NCBI GenBank assembly: GCA_001414485.1
Contig: LLEY01000051.1
Location: forward strand, 62,001 to 126,000
Length of the DNA stretch: 64,000 nucleotides
From: Calycina herbarum
Lineage: Eukaryota > Ascomycota > Leotiomycetes > Helotiales > Pezizellaceae
Direction: 5' to 3'
A program made the translations under genes and the position numbers. Shown piece by piece: positions 13,071 to 25,272 of the stretch. Each line of letters starts with the position of its first letter. Position 1 is the stretch's first letter. Under the pieces are notes generated by a model, which worked only from the letters and a program-made list of their open reading frames with translations, was not told the DNA's origin and did no database searches.

Positions 13071-13160
13071 TGCTTAAAGTATAACGAAACTTAAATAAAC
13101 TAAATAAAGATAACTAAGTCTTAAAGGTTAGTATATAGGTAAGAAGTATAAATACGCTAA

Positions 13161-13622
13161 TGTTACGAACCACGGTTACGTAGTAAGTAGTCTAGACAGC
13201 GTTCTAATAAGACAAGGTATAATATCTGGGAATAGAAGATAACATAGGAGGAAATTAGTAATACAAAAGACATTTGGAATTTTAGGATCTTACTATTATA
13301 GTAATGTTAGAAGTCACGTGCGGTTATATAACGTGATCGCCTATATCGCTCTAATCGCCTTAATCGCGAGCGACGCGAGCGACGGGAGTAATATAAACGA
13401 TATACTTAAGAATAAAGGTTCTATATAAGACTAGCACGTCTGCTATTAGATAGAAGCTTCGTGCTTAACTTTAGTTATTAATCTTATTATCTTATTTAAT
13501 ATCTTTAATATAAGTAATAAGTTTACTTCTAAGTAAATAACCTAGTATATCTATACTTCTTACCTATATACTAACCTTTAAGACTTAGTTATCTTTGTTT
13601 AGTTCGTTTAAGTTTCGTTATA
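13161..13622 (+). repeat. 5' LTR of gypsy copy B
   Basis: 462 bp, from TGTTACGAACC to TTTCGTTATA. It keeps several G+C-rich patches (for example GCGAGCGACGCGAGCGAC) while CA/TG sites are lost. Confidence 0.85.
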
Positions 13623-13629
13623 CTTTAAG

Positions 13630-16600
13630 TACTTACTTAGAAGTTTAGTCGCTATAGCTCTAGTAACCCCTACAGCAGCTAGCTCGAATACTAGTCGAGT
13701 TAACGTTATAGGTATATCTAGAAATATTACTAGAAGAACACTTACTAGTATATAGTTAACTAGGAACAACGATAATATTAGTATACTAGACATACCTAAG
13801 CCTTATAAGGTCGAAGTACTTAAGTCTATTAAAGTTAAGATACTAGATATATATTATAGAAAGCGAAAGGAACTTAACTTATTCCTTCTCTAAATAGACA
13901 TCTACTTTAACTTTAACTCTAATAAGTTTAAAGGTAATTATAACTTATAAACTATCTTTACTATCTTCTACCTTAGAGGATTAGTATTAGAATAGGCCTA
14001 GCTATACTTAGAGGACTTCTTTAAGAATAAGGATAAAGATAGAAAGATAGAATTAACTAAGATTATATTTAAATCTTAGAGAGGATTTAAAGTAACTATT
14101 AGGAAAGTTTTTAGAAACTTTAATATAATCTATACAGCTATATATAAGCTTTTAGAGTTATATTAAACCAGATTAGTAATAGATTATACTAACGAATTTT
14201 AACGTTATAAGACAAAGTTAGGATAAGATACTATCGCTCTTATAGAACTCTTTTATAGAGGATTAAAGGTATATATTTATAAGGAAATAGCTAAGTAGAA
14301 TATATAGTTCTTAACTATTATAGGTATAATTAAGGAAGTTGTTTAATTAGATAACTATCTATATAAATTTAAAAAGAATAACCTTAGGTATAAGGAAAAG
14401 AGTAAAGAGTTAGAAAAGTAGAAACACTCTTATACTAATAAACATAGTAAAGAGGTAAATACTATATAAAAGAGAACCTTTCTAAGGAAAGAAGGACTTT
14501 CCTAGGAAGAGTGAAATCGTCGACGTAAGTAGAACTTATATTATAATTATAGCCTACTAGGTTATAGAGTAAATAAGTATAGTAAGAAGAAAGACTCTAA
14601 GAGAAAGAAACAAATTAATACTACTATTTAATAATAAGTAGCCTTAACTAATTATATTAAACTTATAAATAAGAAGCTTAAAGTATAAGGATATAGAACC
14701 TAGATTAAAGATAATAAAGGAGTTAGTAGTGTTTAAGATACTAATAATAATAGAGATCTACTTCTTAAAGAATATTATAATATATAATTAGTAATAGAAT
14801 CTAAGTAACCTCTTTAAATAGAATACGAATTACTACTATTAACTAGTTCTTTAGAAATATTAGACTTATCTTCTAGTTTAAAAGAAGAAATAAAAAATAA
14901 AGACTCTAAAGTTAGAGAAACTTAGACTTTTCTTAAAACCTTTAAATAAGGAAATTAATAGGTATATATTAATAACTAGAAACTAGACTTCTAGAGTCCT
15001 TATATAATATAAGAAGTTAACTTAACTATCTTAATAATATATATAGTTATAAGTAATAACTATAAAATAATAACTCTAGTTAGTCTAATTACTAGATAGA
15101 AAACTATTAAAGAGAAAGAACTAGAATATAAACGACAACTAGTTAAAAAACCTAGCTACTCTAAAATAAGAGATATAGAGAGAATATATAATATTTTAGA
15201 TAAAATCAGTATATAGATATAGTAAGTTCTAATAGGATTTAAGAGACGAATTAAAACCTCTTTTCTTAGAACGTTATCTAAAGATATTATACTAAAGGAA
15301 TTTAAGTAATATATTATAGTTATATTAATTAGAAATAATAGGCTAGTATTTAAAAAATACGACTTATAATAACTATTTAGTATACTATTCTAGGAACAAA
15401 GGAAGCTTAATATAACTAGATAGGCTAAAACAGAATTAGAAGAATTATACTATCTATTAATAGAAGAACTATAGTTTATAGAAACAGTTTAAGAAACAAT
15501 AGTATAATAGATATAATATAAACTAAGTCTAACCTTAGACTAGTTATTATAGAAATAGTTTAAAGGAATATTACTAGAACCTACTAGAATAGTAGAATAT
15601 TATTAGATATATAAAGTAGTATTATTAGATAAAGAAGGAGTAGTATTCTTTCCTTAGTTTTAGATTTAAGTAGTTAAGGAAAAGAATTTAAGAGACTATA
15701 TATTTAAGGTTTACTATATAAAGCTAGAGATAAGTATACTAGAGGCTACTTTAAATTATCTATATATAGAAGAACTATAGTTTATAGAAGCTATTTTAGA
15801 AACTAGTTATAAATAGATCTAATATAATTATAAACAAATACTAAAGTAATTTATAAAGGGAATTCCTAAAACTATAGGAATCGTAGAATATAGATTAGTA
15901 TATAAGGTAGTATATACTAATAAGGAAAGGGTAAGATTCTTTCTATAGTATAAGAATAAGAAGAGAAAGAATTATAATTAAGAAAATCGATTTTTTAAAG
16001 TCTAATATATTAAAGTAAAATTAAATACTACTTTAAGAGAAAGATAGTTAGTAATAACTATAGAAATAAAGAGGAAAAAGTTATAAGTTATAATAGACTT
16101 AGGAGTAATAAGTAACTTTATCTCTCTAATAGCTTAGGAAAAGCTAAACGTTCTAATTAAAGGGATAAGACTATATTAACTAAGAGTAGTTAATAGAATA
16201 GATATTATATATTAAAATAGGATTATTAATTAGTAAACTACTCTAATAAAAGTTAATATTAAAGAATACTACTTAGATATATAATTTAATATTATTAAAA
16301 TAGGAAGTAAGAAAGTAATACTTAGTATACTATAGATTTAGAAATATAATCTAGAAATTAACTAAAAAGCTAGAATAATAACTTTTAGTTAATATAATTA
16401 TATAGGTTTACGATTATAACTATAAGGCTAGAACAAGGTTAGTATTACCTCTTCTAAGACGTTAGAACACCTTATCTAAGGTCCTCTATAGGTTAGTAAG
16501 AAAGCTAATAATAAAATACCTATATAGTATAGAGAATTTAAGGCTTTATTTAAAAACCTAGAAGACTTACAAGCCTTACTAGAACATCGCTTATAGGATT

Positions 16601-19430
16601 ATAAGATTAAATTAAAGAAGAGTTATTATCTCTTAAAGTAGAAGCTTCAGTTATATAAAGAAAGGTATTAAGAAGAGATATATTAGAAGATCTAAGTTAC
16701 TAATTACCTTAAATATACTTATTATTAAGAAAAAAGATAACCTAGATAGAAGAGTATATATTAATTACTAAGAAGTAAATTATACTATAGTTAAGAACGC
16801 TTATCTACTACTACTTAGCTAATACTTATAAGATAAGTTAAGTAAAGTAGTACGATTTATAAAACTAGATTAATAAAATACTTATAGACTTATATAAATA
16901 AAAGTTAGAGATAAATAGAAGATAGTATTTACCTTACTATCGAGCTTTTATAAATATATAGTTATACTATTTAAACTTTATAATATACTAGCTATATATT
17001 AGAAATAAAATAATAATATTTTAGAAGATCTTCTAAGAGTAATAGTAATCTATTACTTAGATAATATCTTAATCTTCTTAGAAAAAGAAGAAGAATATAA
17101 AGGATATATTAGAGAAGTTTTATAATAACTTATAAAAGTAAACTCTTAGTTAAAACTCTTAAAATACGAGTTCGAAGTAACTTAGATACTTTTCCTAGAA
17201 TAGGTATTTAGCTTAGAGAAAATAGAAATAGATCTAGTAAAGATCTAAGACATCTTAAACTAGAAATTACTCTAGAACGTAAAGAATATATAGTCCTTCC
17301 TTAGATTTATAAACTTCTACTGTCTATTTATATAAGATTATACGAAGATTACTAAACTAATGTTAGGACTAGTTAAGAAAGCTATTAAGTTTATCTAGAG
17401 TAAATAGACTAAGAATACTTTTCAGAAGCTTAAAGTAAAATTCGTAGAAAAACCTATTTTATACGATTTTAACATAGATAAGCCTAGTATAGTAGAAACA
17501 GACGCTTTAGATATAGTAGTAGAAGTAGTCTATCTATAACTAAATAATAAAGGAAAACTTATACCTATTATATACTATTCTAAAACATTTAATAAGGAAT
17601 TGCTTACTATAGTACTAGCTTTAGAATATTAGAGGATCTACCTTTAGAGTACTAGACACCTAGTAACAGTGCTTACTAATCACTTAAATCTAAAAACGTT
17701 TACAACGACTAAGGAACTCGTTACTAGACGCCTAGCTAGGTAGTCTAAAACCTTAGCCGGATTTAAGATAATTATTTAATATATTAGTAGTATAAGCAAC
17801 GCTCGAGCTAATACTCTTAGTAGGAAACCTAGCTATAAGAACAATAAGAAATATATTAATATAGTAATATTAAGGTATAATAAGGATAGTGATTTAGTAC
17901 CTATAGTATATAAGATCGCGTTTATAATATAAGACAAAGACTCTTAGAGGAATAGGATTTAGAAAGCTTAGGAAAGAGCCTGTTCTAATTTAGCCTTATA
18001 GATAGAAGTAGAAGGACTAACGCCGAATAGAAAGGATTTTATAAATATATATTAAGCTATAAATAATTGAAACGATAAGGAACGATATAGAAACGGAAAA
18101 CTTTAGGTTCCTAATTTATATATAAAGAAATTTATTAAAGAATACTATTTAGTACCTACTTACAGATATTAGAGAATTCGTCGAACTCTCTAAAGGATAA
18201 AACAATATTACTATATCGATAGAGTATTAAAAGTAGTTAAGGAAGTAATAGTAGAGTATAATACCTATACCTAGAATAAAGCTTTCTACTATATACTATA
18301 TAAATAGATAAATACTACTCTAATACTATAAATACCTTAGAAATCGATATCTTAGGATTTTATTATTAAACTACTAAAATCTAAGGATCTAATAATAAGA
18401 GTTAAGTATAACTCGATCCTAGTTATTATAGAACAGCTTATAAAATATATAATTCTAGTACTATATATAAAATTAAGTATAGCTAAGGAATTAGTATTTA
18501 TATTCTTAAAAGAAGTAGTCTTAAGATATAGACTACTAGAAGAGATAATCTTAGATAGAGACAAGCTCTTTACCTTAAAATTTTAGATCGCTTTAATAAA
18601 ACGATTAAGTATAAAAAGAAAGCTTTTAATAGCTTTTTACTCTTAAATAAATAGAGGAAATAAATAGATAAATTAAATAGTTAAAACATATCTTTATTAT
18701 TATATAAACTACTAGTAAAACAACTAAGTAGAACTACTGCCTTTAGTATAGTTTATTTATAATAGTTTAGTAATAGAAATAACACTTATTATACTATTCT
18801 ATACTAACTTTAGATATAAATTAATAGTATATTAAGAACTACTGTCTACGACTATTAATAACTAGCTTACTTATATTTAGGTCTTAAAAATTAAGAGGCT
18901 ATATAAGGAACTTATAAAAGAGTTATAGTTTATTACTAAAAGGAATATATACTACTATAATAAACGACGTAGTTAGAAGCTAATACTAAAAGAGAGAGAT
19001 AAGATCTACTTAGTATAAAGAAATATTAATATAAAAAGACTAAGTAATAAACTAGATTATAAAAAACTTAGACTATTTAAAATCAAATAAGTTAAGAGAC
19101 CTTTAAATTATAAATTAGTACTACTAAAAATAATAAATATCTACCTAGTATTCTATATATCCCTACTTAAACTAGTACTACTAGAAGCACTACTAGCCCT
19201 ATTTATAGAAATTTAACTAGTTAATCTAAATACTAAATATAAAGTTAAAAGAATTCTTAATTATAAGATTATTAGAGGTAAGATTAAGTATTTAATTAAA
19301 TAGTTAGATTACCTATACTTAGAAAATACTTAGGAGCTAAAAAGTAATCTTAACTATTACTTAGAGGAACTTCGGAAGTTCTACTACTAAAACCTAAAGT
19401 TACCTATATCTTATAGTTAGAAGGGAAAGC
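13630..19430 (+). pseudogene. gag-pol remnant of gypsy copy B
   Basis: Plus-strand frame with many stops. Recognised in order: a gag CCHC zinc knuckle remnant at 14539-14580 (three of its four ligand codons now read Tyr); protease IDLG near 16.1 kb (expected D-S/T-G); reverse transcriptase YLDNILIF near 17.05 kb (YLDDILIF expected); RNase H TDA-like near 17.5 kb; integrase core with KLLKSKDLIIRVKY and EEIILDRDKLFT near 18.37-18.58 kb; chromodomain KVKRILNYKII then KYLIK.LDYLYLENT.EL near 19.23-19.34 kb. All changes from consensus are C-to-T or G-to-A type, so decay by RIP is the simple reading. Confidence 0.88.
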
Positions 19431-19464
19431 CTTAAGAAAAGCTAAATCAAGGGTTAGCTTAGTA

Positions 19465-19900
19465 ATAAAAGCGGGGTCGCTAGAAGAAGAAGAGGCCGCT
19501 AGCTAAGCGATCTCTAATTCCTTCTCTTCTTTCTCCTTCTCTGCTCTTTCTTTCTCGTTAGCTTTGTTAAGCTCTTATAGGTTAGTAAGACTACGACGGA
19601 GTATCTCTTACTCCTACTCTACAAGGAAGTGTTATTATTTTCATAGGCGAAGGATCTTCTATATAACTTCTTCTTAAATCTTATAGGCTATTTCTTCCTC
19701 CTACTATAACCGCTGCTTCTAAGTATTAATAGATTCTTACTTAAAAATTAAAGATATTCAGTTTTATAACTTAATATTATAAGATTTACTCTTCCTAGTA
19801 TACTCGAAGCACTTAGAACTACTAGGAACGCTAACACATCGATAACTAGTTTTTACATTTATATAGCAAGTATAAGGGATTATTTCACATCTTAAACATT
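19465..19900 (-). pseudogene. Antisense ORF of gypsy copy B (Cys motif plus coiled coil)
   Basis: Minus strand, between the chromodomain and the 3' LTR. With stops ignored it reads RCVSVPSSSKC.EYTRKSKSY, a C-x8-C-x2-(C)-x6-(C)-like pattern, then EEVI.KILRL and a highly charged NEKERAEKEKEEKELEIA, ending in a serine run. I know similar 'Cys motif plus coiled coil' hypothetical proteins from fungal repeats; that comparison is from memory. Same layout as in copy A. Confidence 0.6.
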
Positions 19901-20056
19901 TGATTTAAAGAGTGTTAAGAGTTCTATATTATTTAAGCTTATCTTTTAAAAGAAGTGTTAATAGTATAATAGAAACTAGGGAGGCTACTAGCCTCTTAAC
20001 GATATTTCTTAGACTATACTTAAGTATAGGGACACGCTAGTCTAAGAAGGGGATAG

Positions 20057-20518
20057 TATTATAAATCACAGTATACGTAGTAAGTAGTCTAGATAGCGTT
20101 CTAATAGGATAAGATATAACATCTAGGAATAGAAGGTAATATAGGAGGAAATCAGTAATATAAAGGGTATTTAGGATTTCAGGATCTTACTATTATAGTA
20201 ATATTAGAAGTCATATATAATCATATAACGTGATCGCTTATATCGCTCTAATCGCCTTAATCGCGAGCAACGCGAGCGACGCGAGTAATATAAGCGATAT
20301 AATTAGGATAAAGGTTCTATATAAGACTAGCACGTCTGCTATTAGATAGGAGCTTCGTGCTCAACTTTAGTTATTAATCTTATTATCTTATTTAACATCT
20401 TTAATATAAGTAACGAGTTTACTTCTAAGTAAACAACCCGGCGCATCTGTACTTCTTACCTGTATACCAACCTTCGAGACTTAGTCATCTTTGTTTAGTT
20501 CGTTTAAGTTTCGTTACA
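20057..20518 (+). repeat. 3' LTR of gypsy copy B
   Basis: 462 bp, the same length as its partner. Its outer end is better preserved (ends GTTTCGTTACA), which gives the undamaged terminus for the family. Confidence 0.85.
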
Positions 20519-21068
20519 GCTAGCTACTATAACTCCAAAGACCTTAAAATAGACAAAATATATACGTATCCTACGAAAAAGGACTACTCTATATATGCCT
20601 TAAGTTAAGAAAGGAGCTAAAAAGGGATAAAAAGAGCTGAAAAAGCCAACTTTAATACTTAAACTTAAGGTTAGAGTTCTAGCTGAAGTGGTAGCCCTAC
20701 AATTAAAGGAAACTAGGTTAGGACGGCAGATTAGGCTGCCACTCCGTGCCCGCGTATAGTTTTTTGTACTTATTCTCTAATTAACTACCTTTTATCTATA
20801 TCCCTACTTAATTATATACAAATTCAATAAGTGGTTGTTGTGATATATAACTTTTAATATAGTGGGTGACATTCCGAGGGGGCGGGCTTTTGCCAGGACC
20901 GTGCACGAGGCCGGGATATCGGTTAGCGCTCATAGCCTCAAACTGTATCAAATTTGGCTCACCGACTTTAATGAGTATTTGAGGCTTTGCTGTATTTTAT
21001 ACTCCGTACTCTTTCGTCAACAGCATCCCCTCTGCTTGCCATCGTCGCTTTCAACCAACAATACTACA
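20519..21068. other. Right border of the RIP block
   Basis: 20519-20860 is A+T-rich with no assignable element. Composition normalises near 20.86 kb and the last 200 bases are probably the old promoter and leader of the HET pseudogene. An upstream in-frame ATG at 20862 exists but the extension looks non-coding. Confidence 0.4.
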
Positions 21069-23410
21069 ATGGCCAACGTGGAACGACTCGAACCATTCGC
21101 TTACTCGCCCCTAGGCCTGCGGGAACTACGGATCGTTACTCTTCTTCCCGGATATGACTCGGATATAATCACTTGCACTCTCAATCATGTATCGTTGGGG
21201 GGAAAGCACGACTATGAGGCCCTCTCATACACTTGGGGAGCGGAGGAGATATATGCGTCAATTTTAATCAATGGAAAGTCTGTTGGTGTTCGTCGGAATC
21301 TCTGGTTTGCGCTCTTTCATTTCCGACAGAACTTGACATCGAAACGGTTAGTTGTCGAGCAGCCTGGTGTCCCAATGATATGGGGGACTCCCTTGAAGAT
21401 TTGGGTCGACGCATTGTGCATCGACCAAAACAATGACTCGGAACGAAGTTCGCAAGTCCAGATGATGGGAAGCATTTACGAAGGGTGCAAGAAACTTTGA
21501 ATATGGCTAGGTGAACAGACTCGTAAAACCGTTACCGCACTTGTCACCTTTCATTCTTCAGACTCGGGGGGAATTAAGCGTGGTCTTGATAGTAAGATTC
21601 TCTAGTTTTCAATCATTGAGAAAGAACCCTTTAATAATGGTTAATATATAGGGTATGGGGAATGTATACCTCGATTAGAGCTTCGTATCAAAGCTACATA
21701 CTCCACCATGAATCATTTTTTTAAGAAAATATCTTACATTTATCGTCACATTGCAAAATGTAAGCTTAATATATTATCCCTTCCAAAAACATAGTAGCAA
21801 TACTGATTTATATAGATTTAGAACCGGATGGGGTGGGGTGGGGTGGGAGGTTTTGGCTAATAATTGGCTGTACCCGGCAAATAGAGTTAACGGAGAAGAT
21901 TTGATCCAGGCTATAAGAAAAGAGTCATCAGGCCTACTATCTCTTTTGGAAAATTTGAAATCCGACATTCTTGAAGGAAACGAAGGCCATAGGCTGGGAA
22001 GGAAGATACCCGGTCACATTTCTTTGATGGAAGATATGCTTCGACAGCTGCTCGAACTTACTGAATGGACAAAGTTTTCCCCGGTGAAGTGTGATGGTAC
22101 GTTAATTTCAATTCCTCTGTTAACAGCAAAGCTAAAAGGTTTTGAGACAGCCTAAACATCAGGTTGGCGGATTGTCGAGAAGGCTTAACTGATATATGTC
22201 AGCGCGATTATTGGAAAGGGCTTTGGGTCATTCAGGAGGTAGTCTTAGGCTACGAACCTATTATCTACTGTGGTGCGAGTTTGATTTCTTGGGAGAAGTT
22301 TGCAATGTTTCTTCAGTCGCCCTCGACGAAAGTAGCTTCAAGAGTGATACTGATAGAAATGAATCTGTTCCGGGGTTTGACGTCATATTCTCTCCAGCTG
22401 TAGTCGACAAGCTTCGCCAAACACCTGCTGCCGGATTCTCGAAAGCATACAGCGTTACGAAGGCTACTGGCATTCGAACAGTATCTTTAAGGTCTCTTAT
22501 AACATCTTTCCACAAAGCTCAGACCAAGGATCCTAGAGATATGATTTATGGCCTTTTAGCTTTAGCAGAGCCTTCCCATGGCATCACACCAAACTACTCA
22601 AAATCTGCTGCGGAAATTTACGCCGAAGTGATTGAAGCTTCACTTTGGAAACAACCAGTCTCCTGGTGGGGAACTGATGACTACTTGGCGTCTTTTAGCC
22701 AACTGGTTCAGTGGGTGTTAGGCGAGCCGTTCTGGGAGGGTGAACGTCCCAAGTGTTTACCAGAAGCCTACGACAAGCATAAAAATCTTGTGGTGACAGG
22801 TATCCTTGGCAAAAGGATCTCTTGGGGGAATTCCCCCTCAAAATTGAGCTTGCTAAACGTTGATGAGATTGAGACACTCTCCTGGAAACAGCAAGCTTGG
22901 TTGGAGTTATCCACACCGACCAAGCATATCCGGAACTTCTCTCCCATTTGTGGCAATAGGCCGCCAAAACCACGCACATTTTACCGGCAGAAATTCAACA
23001 TAACTCCGTACTGCTGTAATTGTGGGCAAAATCATCAACAAGATTTAGCAGGTCATCAACCCAAGGCAAGCCACTCCTTGCACAGAATACCAAATTCAAT
23101 CTCCCAAAATAAAACCCGCCGTTGTCCAAAACACAATACAACGGGAGATTTTGAAAAAGAAGAGGGGTCAGCTCTGTTGTCAACCCCCAGTACGAACGAA
23201 GACTACCTCTGCTTTTTCAAGGATTGCGACGTCGCAGCTGTGGTTAGAGGAAATCAACAAGGGAATTATTCTGTTGTTGGCCATTGTGTTATTGATTTCC
23301 TCAGACCACTCTTTGAGAGAAGGGGTGCTAGTATTGGTCCCTTGGAGGATTGGACAATGAAGTGCGAGGTGGAGATGAGTCGTGAGACACTGCAGAGGCT
23401 AACCATGTAG
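21069..23410 (+). pseudogene. HET-domain (heterokaryon incompatibility) pseudogene
   Basis: Remnant of a HET-domain protein, a fungal self/non-self recognition family. Starting at MANVERLEPF it shows YEALSYTWG, then IWVDALCIDQNN and RSSQVQMMGSIYEG, all hallmarks of the HET domain. An in-frame TGA at 21498-21500 breaks it just before IWLGEQT, which continues in the same frame. After a poorly legible stretch (about 21.6-21.75 kb) come YWKGLWVIQEVVLG and CGASLISWEKF (22.2-22.3 kb), then a change of frame near 22.31-22.34 kb into a 1.1 kb open stretch with DPRDMIYGLLALAEP and NYSKSAAEIYAEV, ending at 23410. With one nonsense codon and at least one frameshift it should be dead. It adjoins the RIP block, so mutation leaking from the repeats is a likely cause. 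Confidence 0.85.
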
Positions 23411-25270
23411 TGGGAAGCTAAGTTTGATATGAGGCTTTTTGTAAAACTCGACACTTAGACATTTAATCATTTACATACTTGACTCAACTCTGTTTATTGC
23501 ATTTGAGCAACTGAATTGATTCTGCTAGCAAAGTCTGAGTTGAAATTAATTTGGAAACCCTCGCTGACGCAAGTTACACGCCGCATATGACGAAAGGCTT
23601 CTTGTACAAGCGTAGCTACAGTGGCACAGTAGATGTGAGGCTGTTATCAAGACAATCAAGTAACATCTTTTGTGAGCGTCTAGTCACCTCATATAAGAGG
23701 CCTTCTTATTTCTCTGGGAATCATAGGGGATATTATCGGAGAGTATTTAGAAGAAATAGCTACCTGTTTTGCCTGAAGTAATACTTTGATTAGACTAGTT
23801 ACACGTAGAATAACGACCAAAGATTCTCCTATAGTAATATATCTATGTTCATATCTTTTAGATAATAGTTAATATTTCTATTCTTCGAGTCTTCGAGGAG
23901 AGTATTATTCAAGTAGTCTAGTTACTCTAATGAAAAAAGTGTCTCAAATTTCAGTAATAGAATTACAGAAGTAAAACTATCTTTCTTTCTAAATTCTTCA
24001 GTCTAAATAGAACAATCTAAAGAACTCGCTACTTTTACTAACCCTAATCTCAAGTTACTCTTAAACATCTAACTTCCTTTAATCTAAATTATTATTGTTC
24101 TATCTCTAAACTACCGTCGAAATATCTCTTCACGTTTACAAAGAAACAGATGGAAACCCTCCAAGAATAGCACTGTCTAAAATCTTAACACAAAAAATTG
24201 TAGTTCACACCTCACACTCTCTGAAGAAATCTTACTTACTACTTCCATGACGACTCAGAATATTGCACAGAATCAGAACAGCGGCGTGCATTGGTCTTCT
24301 CTCATCTCCAGCTGATCGCTGGTTTTATGTCCACCTCTTCCTAGGTCGTCCGATGTTCCGAGATTTCCCACAACTCATGGTTGTTGTTAAGTACCGCGAT
24401 TTTGCCAGTTCACAGTTCTCTGAATTTCAGAGACATCAATCATCGAATCATCCTGGTTGGGAAGATTTTGGTGATCTTGGTAGGCGGGTTGGCATTGCGT
24501 CATTTTACTGATGGGAGACCAGTTCATAAGCAGAGTATTCGTGAGGTAAACTACTTATGCATTGGTTAGTAAGGACAGGATGGAGGAATAAGTCTGGTAC
24601 TTACAGGTCCCATCTGAAGGGGGAGGGGCTCCACCTCCACCACCGTGTCTTGTGGAGGTGGAGGACCTGAATTGGATATCCAGGTGGTGGTGGTGTCCCA
24701 CCAGAAGATCTGTTAACCGAAGTTAGGCTTGTGTATCCATTGAGTGAATGGAGAGAAAAAGATGAGATGAAGTGTGAACTTTTTCTTTGATTGGTAAAAG
24801 ATTACTGTTATTTGAGTCTTTGATTCACTGTTTGAGGGGATGGGGGAGAGGAGACTGGGATTGGTTTGTTAACCGAAAGGGTGGGTCTGGTGTGGAGGTC
24901 AGCCGAAATTTAAGCTGGACTTCAGTACGTGGCTGGTGAGATGGGGATGTGGCTAGAAGAGTGAGAGAACTTGTGAGAGAAATTGAGAATGTTGAAGATG
25001 CTTTCACCGTTACTTTCCAAGTTGCTGCAATATTTTCCTCACTTGTCTAAGAGGTTAAAGATTTACCCTTGTTTCTCACCTAAACATCAACCTATTCTTT
25101 ACCAAAGTAACCAGATTAGCAGCCATCTATTCATCTTGAAGTATTTGTTGCAAGTCGCAGTTTTGGAAGTATTTCCTTGCACCTCCCCGTATAGTTGATG
25201 CCTTCGACACTCCAGCCAACAAGTTCGTAGATTCAAGGCAAATTTCCTCAAATTGTTTTTCTTTTATATA
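23411..25270. other. Intergenic, no supported gene
   Basis: 23.8-24.2 kb is A+T-rich. On the minus strand 24.25-24.75 kb holds a proline-rich reading (PPPPGYP near 24.68 kb) and a possible GTAAGT donor near 24.60 kb followed by an open 3' piece (LLMNWSPISKMTQ...), which may be the tail of a small gene; no single frame is convincing. The rest shows nothing. Confidence 0.35.
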
Positions 25271-25272
25271 TA

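Larger units (their letters stand above)
6254..13160 (-). mobile_element. Ty3/gypsy chromovirus copy A, RIP-degraded, 5' LTR truncated
   Basis: Decayed LTR retrotransposon read on the minus strand. Its 3' LTR is 6254-6699 and the internal part 6700-13079. Only the last 81 bp of its 5' LTR (13080-13160) are left, cut where copy B begins. A purine tract (complement of ctatccccttct, about 6700-6711) abuts the 3' LTR. Minus-strand remnants, in order, match copy B: zinc knuckle gag (about 12.15 kb), protease, reverse transcriptase (YLDN.LIF near 9.6 kb), RNase H near 9.0 kb, integrase, and a chromodomain near 7.4 kb. Stop codons of the TAG/TAA kind replace expected Trp/Gln/Arg codons throughout, consistent with RIP. 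Confidence 0.85.
13161..20518 (+). mobile_element. Ty3/gypsy chromovirus copy B, full length, RIP-degraded
   Basis: Full-length LTR retrotransposon of 7358 bp on the plus strand, with LTRs 13161-13622 and 20057-20518 (462 bp each, TG..CA type) and an internal part 13623-20056. A purine-rich tract (agaaggggatag) sits directly before the 3' LTR. Five bases flanking the ends are gctaa and gctag, a likely target duplication differing by one RIP-type change. Order gag, protease, RT, RNase H, integrase, chromodomain is that of chromoviruses. It starts inside the 5' LTR of copy A, but the sequence right of it does not continue that LTR, so a later deletion or rearrangement is needed. Confidence 0.88.

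Noticed and set aside
5200..20500. AT-rich block as a mitochondrial insertion or a centromere core
   Set aside because: Gypsy LTRs, zinc knuckle, RT, integrase and chromodomain remnants are readable throughout, and changes are of the RIP type. No mitochondrial gene was seen. A pericentromeric location cannot be excluded but is not shown.
22695..22979. Minus-strand frames across the HET pseudogene
   Set aside because: They mirror the longer plus-strand frame that carries the HET signatures.
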